NCBI RefSeq assembly: GCF_034555375.1
Contig: NZ_CP140706.1
Coordinates: forward strand, 3,587,001 to 3,651,000
DNA: 64,000 nt
From: Pseudomonas sp. B33.4
Lineage (GTDB): Bacteria > Pseudomonadota > Gammaproteobacteria > Pseudomonadales > Pseudomonadaceae
Direction of reading: 5' to 3'
Part shown: in pieces, positions 26,672 to 34,386 of the stretch
How positions within the stretch are numbered: the stretch's first letter is position 1
How the letters are laid out: each line of letters begins with the position of its first letter
Notes under the pieces: generated by a model
The model's database searches: none
Seen by the model: the letters and a program-made list of their open reading frames with translations, nothing else
What the model was told of the DNA's origin: nothing
Program-made: the position numbers and the translations under genes

Positions 26672-28468
26672 TCAGGCCGGTAGAGAGTGGTTGGCGTGAT
26701 GGCCGCGATGCGACGACTCACTGAACTGACTCTCGCCGTGCATCTCCGCCAGACGGGTGATGAACTCATCGACGAACACGCGCATGTCGGCGCTGACTTC
26801 CTTGTTGCGCGTGATCAGGCGGTTGTAGCCAAACAACGCCGGGATCGCGACGAACAGGCCCATGGCGGTGGCGAGCAAGGCTGCGGCCATACCCGGAGCA
26901 ATGGCGTTGATGTTGACGTCGCCGGCCATCGCTGTGCCGAGGAACACCACCATGATCCCCAGCACGGTGCCGAGCAGGCCGATGTACGGGCCGCCGGCGA
27001 TGGCGTTGGACAGGGTCGAGAGCTTCGAGCTGAGCTGCTGATTTTCGCGGGTACGCACGCCGTCCATCGAGCAGCGGATCGCTTCGATGGTCGCAGCCGA
27101 AACCGAGGAGGTATCGGCGCCCTGCTCGCGGCGGGTGCGAATTTCTTTGACCGCCACCAGGTACAGGCGCCACAGCGACGAATGCTGCAAACGCTGCGCG
27201 AGTTGCACGTCGTCGGCGAACATCTCCAGACGCGTGCCGACCTTGGCGAACTGCACGCGGAAGTCTTCGTTGGCGGCAGACACGCGGCTGAGGCTGCGGT
27301 TCTTGCGCAGCATGATGATCCACGACTGGAACATCATCAGCACCAGCACGGCGATGATCACCCAGGCGTCGATTGGCACGGCGTTGAGCAGGAAGCCAAG
27401 GCTGCCGAAACCGAAACCGGACTGTTCTTCGTCGACACCGTAAGCCACCAGTTTCGACTCGGCGCCTTGCGAGGTTGCGTCGGCCAGCAACAGCGCCGCC
27501 GGGCGTGAAACCTTCGACAGGCGCAATTCATCGATAGCGCCCACGAACGGCTGGAACGGACCTTCGTGCACGTCAGCGCCGATGGCCATGACCGAGTTGA
27601 ATGCGGGCATCGCCTGAGCGAGCGTGGCCGCTTCGCGACCGTTGATGAACAGGGTCACTTTCGAGCCTTCAGCGGTCAGTGCGACGTGTTGCCATTGGCC
27701 CGGATTCAGCGCTTGGGAGGCGACGACACGTTGGCCGTCGATCTCTACAAACGGCACACCTTGATTGGCACCGACCAGCAGGCTGTTGGCGCCTTCACGA
27801 CGGGCGAGAATCAGTTGTTCGCCATTGGCCTGATCCAGACGCAGCCAGGCACTGAAGGTGAACGCACTGCCGGCGTTGTGTTGCAGCGAAGGACTGGCCG
27901 GCAGCAACAACGGCTGGCCGCTGAACTGCAACGCGCGCCCGACGACGCCGTCAATCGCCGCGCCGGTCGCACTCTGCGCGGTATTGCCGTAGGCGGTGGT
28001 GTCTTTGGCCGGGGTGCCGGTGGCGCCGTCGAAGTGATAGAGCGCGGTGTAATTCGGATCGAAAGTTAGCTGGCCGTTGCCGGTCGCCGGGGCCTTCTGA
28101 TTGCCGTAGTACATCCAGATGTCCTGGCGCTGACCGCCCTCGACATTCGGCAAATCGACCCAGATCAGCGCCATGCCCATCAATGCGTCGAAACTCTCGA
28201 TCTGGTGGTTGAACACGGTTTTGTCATCGGCAGCAACAAAGCGCAGATCCGAACCGTCCTCCTTCACCCCGTCGAAGGTGAAGTTGCCGGTGTGCAGGCG
28301 CACCAGCAGCGCCGTGCGACCGAGGGCCTGATTGATCGCCGCGCCTTGCGGCGTGGTGTCGACGGCGATCTGTTTGCGGTAGTGCCAGTCGTCCTGCCAC
28401 CAGGCCTGAGCCGTGGCCGGGAGCACGAAGCCCAGGCAGATCAACAACGAAAGAATGAGGCGCTGCAT
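26672..28468 (-). CDS. exbB: ExbB-type proton channel fused to a periplasmic DUF2341-LamG module
   Basis: The protein is 598 residues. The signal peptide ends at QAWW. A DUF2341 module follows (about 22-135: DDWHYRKQIAVDTT, DGSDLRFVAADD, IWMYYGNQKAP). A LamG/concanavalin-like domain follows (about 140-320: YHFDGATG, FTFSAWLRLD, PGQWQHVALTAEGSKVTLFINGRE, AIDELRLSKVSR). Then comes a membrane region with the MotA/TolQ/ExbB plan: a first helix about 365-388, a long cytoplasmic loop, and a helix pair (GLLGTVLGIMVVFLGTAM, ALLATAMGLFVAIPALFGYNRL). ExbB proteins normally lack any exported domain, so this is a channel with a large periplasmic sensor-like head. It is co-operonic with exbD and the TonB-like gene; the P. 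aeruginosa counterpart is exbB2. Confidence 0.88.
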   Translation of the reverse strand: MQRLILSLLICLGFVLPATAQAWWQDDWHYRKQIAVDTTPQGAAINQALGRTALLVRLHTGNFTFDGVKEDGSDLRFVAADDKTVFNHQIESFDALMGMALIWVDLPNVEGGQRQDIWMYYGNQKAPATGNGQLTFDPNYTALYHFDGATGTPAKDTTAYGNTAQSATGAAIDGVVGRALQFSGQPLLLPASPSLQHNAGSAFTFSAWLRLDQANGEQLILARREGANSLLVGANQGVPFVEIDGQRVVASQALNPGQWQHVALTAEGSKVTLFINGREAATLAQAMPAFNSVMAIGADVHEGPFQPFVGAIDELRLSKVSRPAALLLADATSQGAESKLVAYGVDEEQSGFGFGSLGFLLNAVPIDAWVIIAVLVLMMFQSWIIMLRKNRSLSRVSAANEDFRVQFAKVGTRLEMFADDVQLAQRLQHSSLWRLYLVAVKEIRTRREQGADTSSVSAATIEAIRCSMDGVRTRENQQLSSKLSTLSNAIAGGPYIGLLGTVLGIMVVFLGTAMAGDVNINAIAPGMAAALLATAMGLFVAIPALFGYNRLITRNKEVSADMRVFVDEFITRLAEMHGESQFSESSHRGHHANHSLPA

Positions 28469-28480
28469 GAACGTGCTCCT

Positions 28481-30079
28481 TTAAAAAGTGGCTTGAAGGT
28501 TGAAGTGCAGGCGCGATTCCTGCTTCGAGGTGTTCGGCCCTTCGAGTAGCGGGTAGCCCCAGTCGAGGCTGCCGGACAGCCATTTGCTCAGGCTGGCGCG
28601 GGTGCCGAGGCCGACACTGGCCAGGGCGTAATTGGCGTCCTGATCCGGCAGTTCGTCGCGCAGATACAGTTGCGCGCCTTCGGCGAAGGCATAGAAACGC
28701 CAGTCCTGCATCCACGTGCCGGCGTACTTGGCCAGCGACGGCGTGCGCACTTCCTGACTGAGCAGCAAGCCGTCATCACCGGTGCGTTCGGCGGCCAGAT
28801 AGCCGCGCACCGAAGTAGCGCCACCGGCGGAGAATTGTTCGTTGGAAACCAGCGGCCCGGACGCGAGTTGGAATGCGGCTTTGCTCGCGCTCTGCCAGTC
28901 GCTGTCGAAGGTCCAGGTGTAATTCGTGTCGCCCTTGAGCACGGCGAAACTCGGTTTGGCGCGGTAGCGTTTGTAGTCGAAGTCTTCGTCGGAGCTGCCG
29001 TAGCCGAAAATGCTACGAGTGGCGGCTACCAGGCTCAGGCCGAGGCCGAGCTGGCTCTTTTCGCTGTAGCGATAGCCGTTGTAGGCGAAGGTGAACGGTG
29101 CGTATTGCAGCGGGACTTTGTCGCTTTCGCCGGACAGGGTCAGGCGTTCGTCGAAGTCCTTGAAGTCGATGCCGGCCGACAGCGAGTTCGACCAGTTGCC
29201 GCTGGAGGGCAGCGTGTAGATCGCCGAGACGCCATAGGAATGGCCCTTGCCGAGCACGTTGCTGCCGCCGATGGTGGCGACGTTGCTGTCGGACTGATAA
29301 CCGGAGAACTGCACGCTCCAGCGCTCGGTCAGCGGCGCGGTGTAGGAGCCCGACCAGACCTTGGCGTTGTCGGTTTCCTGCGGTGCGGTGAAGTACGTCA
29401 GCGAGATGCTGTGGCCGAGTTGCCAGAGGTTGTTGTAGCCGAGGCTGGTGACGGTGCGCAGCTTTTCCGTGTCGGCACTGTAGTCGTTGTTGAGGCCGAC
29501 GCTGGCGGTCCACGGGTTCTGGTCTTCGACCTGCAGATCGACGTCCATGGTGCCGGGGCGCTGACCTTCGCGCACCAGCGGCATGACTTGCCGGCCCGGG
29601 GTTTTGTTGAGTTGCGCCAGTTCGCCCTGGACCTTGGCGAAGTCCGGCACCTCGCCTTCCTTCAGCGCCGGGACGTCGTCGCGGATGTCCAGCGGCGAAT
29701 AGTGTTTGGCGCCGACCACACGCACGCGGCCGACCTTGGTTTCGCTAACTTGCAGATAGACGATGCCGTCAGCGACGGCTTGCTCCGGCAGTTCGACGAA
29801 CACCGATTGATAGCCACGTTCCTGATAGGCCTTCTGCAAGGCATCGCGTGCGCCTTCGATATCGCTGAGGGCTTTTTGCGGGCCAAGAAACGGGTAGACC
29901 GCTTCCTCAATCGCCCGCGCATCGAGCACGGTGTTGCCGCGCACGAAGTATTCGTTGACGTCGACCAGACGCTTCGCCGCCGCGTTTTCGGCAGCCTCTT
30001 CGGCCAATGCCGGCTGCGCGCCCGCCGTCACCAGCAGCCAGCCCCACAGCGCCAGCCGTGACTTGAAAATCGGTTCCAC
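28481..30079 (-). CDS. TpsB-type outer-membrane transporter (PdtB-like)
   Basis: The product is 532 residues from GTG 30079, which has a fine aggggg 6 bases upstream. The longer frame to 30178 overlaps the PhdA-like gene and lacks a ribosome site. After the signal peptide come POTRA-like repeats (VNEYFVRGNTVLDARAIEEAVYPFLGP...ALQKAYQERGYQSVFVELPEQ...VSETKVGRVRVVGAKHYSP). A beta-barrel follows, bearing the conserved VRGY motif (SVRGYLAAER) and ending with Phe (NLQATF). Such proteins export a large TpsA exoprotein in two-partner secretion. In P. aeruginosa the pair is PdtA/PdtB. Here no tpsA is found on either side. Confidence 0.85.
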   Translation of the reverse strand: MEPIFKSRLALWGWLLVTAGAQPALAEEAAENAAAKRLVDVNEYFVRGNTVLDARAIEEAVYPFLGPQKALSDIEGARDALQKAYQERGYQSVFVELPEQAVADGIVYLQVSETKVGRVRVVGAKHYSPLDIRDDVPALKEGEVPDFAKVQGELAQLNKTPGRQVMPLVREGQRPGTMDVDLQVEDQNPWTASVGLNNDYSADTEKLRTVTSLGYNNLWQLGHSISLTYFTAPQETDNAKVWSGSYTAPLTERWSVQFSGYQSDSNVATIGGSNVLGKGHSYGVSAIYTLPSSGNWSNSLSAGIDFKDFDERLTLSGESDKVPLQYAPFTFAYNGYRYSEKSQLGLGLSLVAATRSIFGYGSSDEDFDYKRYRAKPSFAVLKGDTNYTWTFDSDWQSASKAAFQLASGPLVSNEQFSAGGATSVRGYLAAERTGDDGLLLSQEVRTPSLAKYAGTWMQDWRFYAFAEGAQLYLRDELPDQDANYALASVGLGTRASLSKWLSGSLDWGYPLLEGPNTSKQESRLHFNLQATF

Positions 30080-30135
30080 ACTACCCCCTGAATTCGCGAT
30101 GACCTGTTGGCGTTTCGAACGCCGCGTGTATGGCG

Positions 30136-30747
30136 TCAATTGCTGGCTGTCGAGGCGCAGGCGTGTTTGCCCAGCCACGTGTGCAAAAGCGCGAAGTTCA
30201 GCGAGAACTCGGGCATTTGCAGCAAGGCACCGCAGAACACTTCGCCGATGATTTTTTGAATGAGCAGCACCGCGCGCGGCTCGTTGAGCAACGTGGCGAT
30301 GTCGCGACTGAGGGCGTTGAAGCTCCAGACTTTCTGGTTCAGGCCAAGACCGACGAACCAGCGGAACAGCAGGTTGTAATTGAGCTGTTCATACAGTTGC
30401 TGTTCGCTGGGCACCGAATAGAGCAGTTGCAGGAGCAGGATGTGCATCACCGTTTGCGCGGGAATCAGCATGCCCGGCTCGGCATTGAGGTCGTGCAGGA
30501 GCTCGCGGTGGGCGTCGAGCAAGTCGTCGATCTGCGGGCGCAGCAACACCAGCGAATGGCCCGGCGGAATGTAGCTCGACACCTCTTTCAAGGCACCCTG
30601 CCAGTCATCCTGCGAGACAATCCAGACCCACGGCGCGCCGTAGCGATACACCGAAACCGGCTTCTTGCGCGCGGCTTCGACGATCTTCGACAAGCGTTGA
30701 TCGAGTTCCTGCATGCCCACTTTCGAGTAGCGTTCCATAGTCCCCAT
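30136..30747 (-). CDS. PhdA-like protein (prevent-host-death N-terminus)
   Basis: The protein is 203 residues. Residues about 5-50 (YSKVGMQELDQRLSKIVEAARKKPVSVYRYGAPWVWIVS) match a Phd/YefM antitoxin-like DNA-binding start. A long helical C-terminal region follows that is not found in normal antitoxins. No toxin gene follows. P. aeruginosa PhdA (PA0691) has this form and lies between pdtA and pdtB; there it was linked to control of phage-mediated lysis and DNA release in biofilms. It is the first gene of the operon here, 56 bases before the TpsB-like gene. Confidence 0.7.
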   Translation of the reverse strand: MGTMERYSKVGMQELDQRLSKIVEAARKKPVSVYRYGAPWVWIVSQDDWQGALKEVSSYIPPGHSLVLLRPQIDDLLDAHRELLHDLNAEPGMLIPAQTVMHILLLQLLYSVPSEQQLYEQLNYNLLFRWFVGLGLNQKVWSFNALSRDIATLLNEPRAVLLIQKIIGEVFCGALLQMPEFSLNFALLHTWLGKHACASTASN

Positions 30748-30897
30748 TGCCTCACTCCCGGCGTCCCGCCTCGGCTTGTGAAAAGCGCCCCGTTGGGCCC
30801 CTCAAGCGCGTTACATAGGCATGACCGGACTGGCGATGTGCTACCGAACTTTTGTCATAAAAGCTTCATTACCGCGTATGGGTGTACACGCATCCAA

Positions 30898-30986
30898 TGT
30901 AGGAGTGAGCCTGCTCGCGATAACGGTGTGTCAGCCAAATAAATATCAACTGACAGGCCGCTATCGCGAGCAGGCTCACTCCTACA
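30898..30986. repeat. REP doublet (REPIN), class I
   Basis: Arms as in the other class I copies (tgtaggagtgagcctgctcgcga...), with a loop gtcag...ctgac. It fills most of the 261-base gap between the PhdA-like operon and the exported PLP enzyme gene. No TpsA start is hidden here. Confidence 0.9.
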
Positions 30987-31008
30987 GGGGATTTGTGGTG
31001 ATTTCAGG

Positions 31009-32292
31009 TCAGGTGTAGACGGGCCAGGTGTCGACGATCTTGCCGTTGCGCACGGCGAGCAGATCGCCGAATTGCAGAAGTACGGCTTCGGTCTGGGTCG
31101 GGCGCAGGAACACCTGGTCTTCCACAGTGAGGCCGACTGCACTGGAGCCGTTGACCATTTCCTGATTGGAGCTGCGGCCATACACGCCGTTGCTTTGCAG
31201 ACCAGCGGGCGATTCGAACTCGGCCATCCAGTTGCCGCCATAGATGAAGAAAGTCTGACGCTGATTCGCGTCCCACCACGAGAACAGTTTTGACTTGTCA
31301 TCCAGCGCCGGGATGTTCACAGCCCCCGTGCTTTTTAGAACTGGCGTGGCGATGTAGGTCGCGGGCACATGCTCGGTGAGCGAAGGCAAATCATAGTGCG
31401 TCGGTTTGAGCATCGCCGTACCCACGGAAACCTCGGTACTCAGTTTCTCGTTTTCATGAATGCGATAACTCGGGCTGCCAGCGGTGTTCAGGCACAAGCC
31501 GTCATGCCACAACGCGGGAAATTGCTGCCGGGTGAAATCGACGCAGCGCTGATAAATCACCATGACCTTGGCGAACAGCTCCTCGGGTGAGCCGAGAACT
31601 CCCGGCACGCCCATACCCACGAACGGGTCGTAACCCATGAACCCGGCGAATTCCAGATGCTGGGGGTTGGCGCTGATCAGCGTAAGCATCTGCCCCAGCA
31701 CCTGCTCATCACTGACCCCGCCGCGATGCAGGCCGACATCCAGCTCGATGTTGATGCGCATCCGCGTGCCCAGTCCTTGAGCCAGCGCAAGGTATTGCTG
31801 CAAACGTTCGGGACCGTCGAGCAGCCATTGCAGTTGCTTCGCGGGATCGAACGGGCCTTTGTGGGATTGATAAAACAGCTCTGCCGAACGCACCGGCAAT
31901 GGCTTGCCGAGCAGAATGTCGGACTGCGGAAAAACCTGTGCATCGTGATTGAGAAACGGCTGATGAAACGACATCAGCTTCTGCGTTCCGGCACGTTGTG
32001 CGATGTAGCTCAACAGCCCCGGTGACGGCAGCGACTTCTCCACCAGACGCAATTGTTTGCCGCCGCGCTTGACCGATTGCATCACCACATCAATGTTGTG
32101 ATCGAGACGATCGAGATCGATCAGCAGCACCGGGCGCATTGGCCCGTTGTCCTTCAATTCTTTGTTCAGTGCGCGGAAATAATCGCTGTACGGCGCGCCC
32201 CGATCACCCGGTCGCAACCACGCGCCACCCCCCACCAACAACGCGCCGACACCCAATGTACCGAGGAGAAAATTACGTCGATTGACCGCCAT
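31009..32292 (-). CDS. Tat-exported PLP enzyme (DSD1 / alanine-racemase N-terminal fold)
   Basis: The protein is 427 residues from ATG 32292, which overlaps the upstream stop (TGATG). A twin-arginine signal VNRRNFLLGTLGVGALLVGG is at the N-terminus. The mature part begins like D-threonine aldolase/D-serine dehydratase family proteins (PVLLIDLDRLDHNIDVV), with the likely PLP lysine in LRLVEKSLPSP (about K86). Later family blocks are RMRINIELDVGLHRGG and LNTAGSPSYR. Enzymes of this family act on D-amino or 3-hydroxy amino acids. Export by Tat fits a folded cofactor-loaded protein. It is in one operon with a Tat-exported oxidase and a cytochrome c. The exact reaction is unknown. Confidence 0.8.
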   Translation of the reverse strand: MAVNRRNFLLGTLGVGALLVGGGAWLRPGDRGAPYSDYFRALNKELKDNGPMRPVLLIDLDRLDHNIDVVMQSVKRGGKQLRLVEKSLPSPGLLSYIAQRAGTQKLMSFHQPFLNHDAQVFPQSDILLGKPLPVRSAELFYQSHKGPFDPAKQLQWLLDGPERLQQYLALAQGLGTRMRINIELDVGLHRGGVSDEQVLGQMLTLISANPQHLEFAGFMGYDPFVGMGVPGVLGSPEELFAKVMVIYQRCVDFTRQQFPALWHDGLCLNTAGSPSYRIHENEKLSTEVSVGTAMLKPTHYDLPSLTEHVPATYIATPVLKSTGAVNIPALDDKSKLFSWWDANQRQTFFIYGGNWMAEFESPAGLQSNGVYGRSSNQEMVNGSSAVGLTVEDQVFLRPTQTEAVLLQFGDLLAVRNGKIVDTWPVYT

Positions 32293-33686
32293 CAACTCAC
32301 CCCCAAAATCGAAGACAGATGCGCATTGAGGAACCGCCCGCTCGGATCCAGCGCCTGGCGCACATCGACAAACTCGCGCCAGCGTGGATACAACGGCTGC
32401 AGGTTTTTCGCGTTGAGCGTGTGCAACTTGCCCCAGTGCGGCCGGCCGTTGTACTTCCAGAAAATCGGCTCGACCGCCGCAAAGAAATTGTGATGATCCA
32501 TCTGGTAATGCTGGTGGACGGAAATCGAACAGCTGTCGCGGCCTTCGAACATGCTCAGCGCAATGTTATCCGCCTTGACGTAGCGGTACTCGATGGGAAA
32601 CCAGGTGCGCAGGTCCTTGTCCTGAATCAGCTTGAGGATTTCGCGCAGGCAGGCCGGGCCGTGCTCAGCCGGTACCGAATATTCCATCTCGTTGAAACGC
32701 ACGGTGCGCACGTTGGCGTAGATGTCGAACGAATCACCCACGCGATCATCGAAACTGGCCAGATGGCGCAGGCTATTGAGCAGCGTGCGGCGCAGGTCGG
32801 GGAAGTCGCTGCCGTACTTGTCGATCTTCTCGATCAGGGTGACGAACTCGTTGCCGCCCTCTTCTTCCGGGCTGATCGGCGGCGTGGCCGGGTCGTCGGT
32901 TTCATTGAGGGCGATGGACAAGGCATAGTCGGAATGCGTGACGACGAGCATTTCCCAGTGCTGGTTTTCACGGGTGTTGTTGTCGAGGTCTTCGAGCAGT
33001 TCTTCGGTTTTGGCGATCCATTGGCGCTCGCGCAGGCGATAGGCCGGGCGGTTTTGCAGGCGGATTTTTGTTGCCACACCGAGGGCGCCGAGAGAGACGC
33101 GCGCAGCGTTGAATACGTCCGGGTGGCGCTGGCTGTCGCAGTCGAGCACCTCACCACTGGCGGTGACCAGTTGCATGCCGCAGACGTGGGCCGAGTAGGA
33201 CTGGAAGTTTTTGCCGGTGCCATGGGTCGAGGTAGCGATGGCTCCGGCGAGGGTCTGGTAATCGATGTCGGCCATGTTTTGCAGGGCCTGGCCGATGTCT
33301 TTCAGCGGTACGCCCATGCGTGACATCGGTGTGCCGGCGGCAAACTCGGCTTGCAGGGTTTTCGCATCGTGATCGAGCAGACCGTTGAAATAGCTCAACG
33401 ACAACAGCGTGCCGTCGGTGGGCACTAGCGCGCTGAACGAGTGCGCCGAACCGACCGGGCGGATCTTGCCTTGTGCCTGCTGGATCACGGCCACCAGCTC
33501 ATCGAGATTCTTCGGCGCCAGCCGCGCCGCTGGCAGGCAACTCTGCCCGCCCGACCAGTTGCGCCACGGAATCAAGCGTGGCGCCCGCAGCAACTGGCCC
33601 AATGCCGGACTGCTCGCCAACGCACTGAACGCGCCGACAATACTTGCCCGTTGCAACAACTGACGCCGTGTCAGATCCATTGTCAT
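32292..33686 (-). CDS. Tat-exported FAD sugar-lactone oxidase (D-arabinono-1,4-lactone oxidase family)
   Basis: The protein is 464 residues from ATG 33686, with aagg 8 bases upstream; the GTG at 33695 is the alternative. The twin-arginine signal is TRRQLLQRASIVGAFSAL. A VAO-type FAD-binding domain follows (about 50-215: IRPVGSAHSFSALVPTDGT, AGAIATSTHGTG). The ALO C-terminal domain ends with RPHWGKLHTLNA, the family signature. Members oxidise sugar lactones or alditols with oxygen or a cytochrome as acceptor. Coupling to the PLP enzyme gene is by a 1-base overlap. A cytochrome c gene sits 10 bases upstream, so electrons probably pass to that cytochrome. Confidence 0.82.
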   Translation of the reverse strand: MTMDLTRRQLLQRASIVGAFSALASSPALGQLLRAPRLIPWRNWSGGQSCLPAARLAPKNLDELVAVIQQAQGKIRPVGSAHSFSALVPTDGTLLSLSYFNGLLDHDAKTLQAEFAAGTPMSRMGVPLKDIGQALQNMADIDYQTLAGAIATSTHGTGKNFQSYSAHVCGMQLVTASGEVLDCDSQRHPDVFNAARVSLGALGVATKIRLQNRPAYRLRERQWIAKTEELLEDLDNNTRENQHWEMLVVTHSDYALSIALNETDDPATPPISPEEEGGNEFVTLIEKIDKYGSDFPDLRRTLLNSLRHLASFDDRVGDSFDIYANVRTVRFNEMEYSVPAEHGPACLREILKLIQDKDLRTWFPIEYRYVKADNIALSMFEGRDSCSISVHQHYQMDHHNFFAAVEPIFWKYNGRPHWGKLHTLNAKNLQPLYPRWREFVDVRQALDPSGRFLNAHLSSILGVS

Positions 33687-33696
33687 GCCGGGCACC

Positions 33697-34053
33697 TTAT
33701 TCTGGGAGGGGCTGGTCGGCCATGAAGCCGATCAATTGCAGGAATTGTTCTTCCGAGCACTCGACGCACTGGCCCATCGGCGGCATGCCGTTGTAACCGT
33801 TGATGGCGTGGTCGAGCAGCGTGTCGGTGCCCTGCCGGATGCGCGGCTCCCAGGCTTTGCGGTCGCCGGTGAGCGGTGCGTTGGCCGCCGGGTTTGCGTG
33901 GCAGAGCTGACAACTGTTGGCGTAGATCTGCGCCAGTGCCGGGTCTTTGGGCATGGCGTTGTTGTGGGTGGTGGCCGGGGGTTCGGGGTCTTCGCCGCAG
34001 CCGAACAGCGCCAGCGATAACGCCATTAATAATGTGAGTCGGATTGCCCGCAT
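33697..34053 (-). CDS. Lipoprotein c-type cytochrome (monoheme)
   Basis: The protein is 118 residues from ATG 34053 with gagg upstream; the GTG at 34080 is less likely. The lipobox is LFGC (Cys 19). The heme site is C48-QLC-H52, and the likely axial Met lies in NGYNGMPPMGQC. It resembles cytochrome c5-type proteins (a further Cys pair CVEC follows the Met). It is the first gene of the three-gene operon. As a membrane-tethered electron carrier it is a natural acceptor for the neighbouring FAD oxidase. Confidence 0.85.
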   Translation of the reverse strand: MRAIRLTLLMALSLALFGCGEDPEPPATTHNNAMPKDPALAQIYANSCQLCHANPAANAPLTGDRKAWEPRIRQGTDTLLDHAINGYNGMPPMGQCVECSEEQFLQLIGFMADQPLPE

Positions 34054-34155
34054 AACGGCCTCGCTTATTGTTGTGCTCACACCTTAAGGCAGCGGCCGCA
34101 GCAGGTTGAGGGCATTGCAGGCCAGAGAGGGGGCATCCGGGGACATGACCTCCCA

Positions 34156-34242
34156 TGTAGGAGCTGCCGAAGGCTGCGATCTTTTGATCTTGCCCCTCCA
34201 AAAGCAAAATCAAAAGATCGCAGCCTTCGGCAGCTCCTACAG
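34156..34242. repeat. Class III palindromic repeat (gtaggagctgccgaaggctgcgatc)
   Basis: Arms tgtaggagctgccgaaggct... and the reverse complement ending at 34242 surround a short loop with gatcttttgat...atcaaaagatc. This family differs from class I and II. It occupies much of the 333-base region between the cytochrome operon and gapN. The rest (34054-34155, 34243-34386) must hold two divergent promoters; no operator was recognised. Confidence 0.85.
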
Positions 34243-34386
34243 GGTTTTCGGTGGGAATCACCGCTCTGCTGTGCGCCTCTGCGTGACATTCGGGTGACAT
34301 TTGCGGGTTTAAATTCCGGCGCATTCAGGCGTATAACCTGTGAAGGCTTTTTGATCTGCATACGGACATCAACACGGGGTAGCGAC

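Noticed and set aside
28670..30061. 463-codon open frame antisense to the TpsB-like gene
   Set aside because: Same reason: mirror of a real gene with POTRA and VRGY motifs.
30748..31008. Remnant of a tpsA/pdtA gene before the PhdA-like gene
   Set aside because: The gap holds only a REP doublet and promoter-length sequence, with no TPS-domain residues in any frame.
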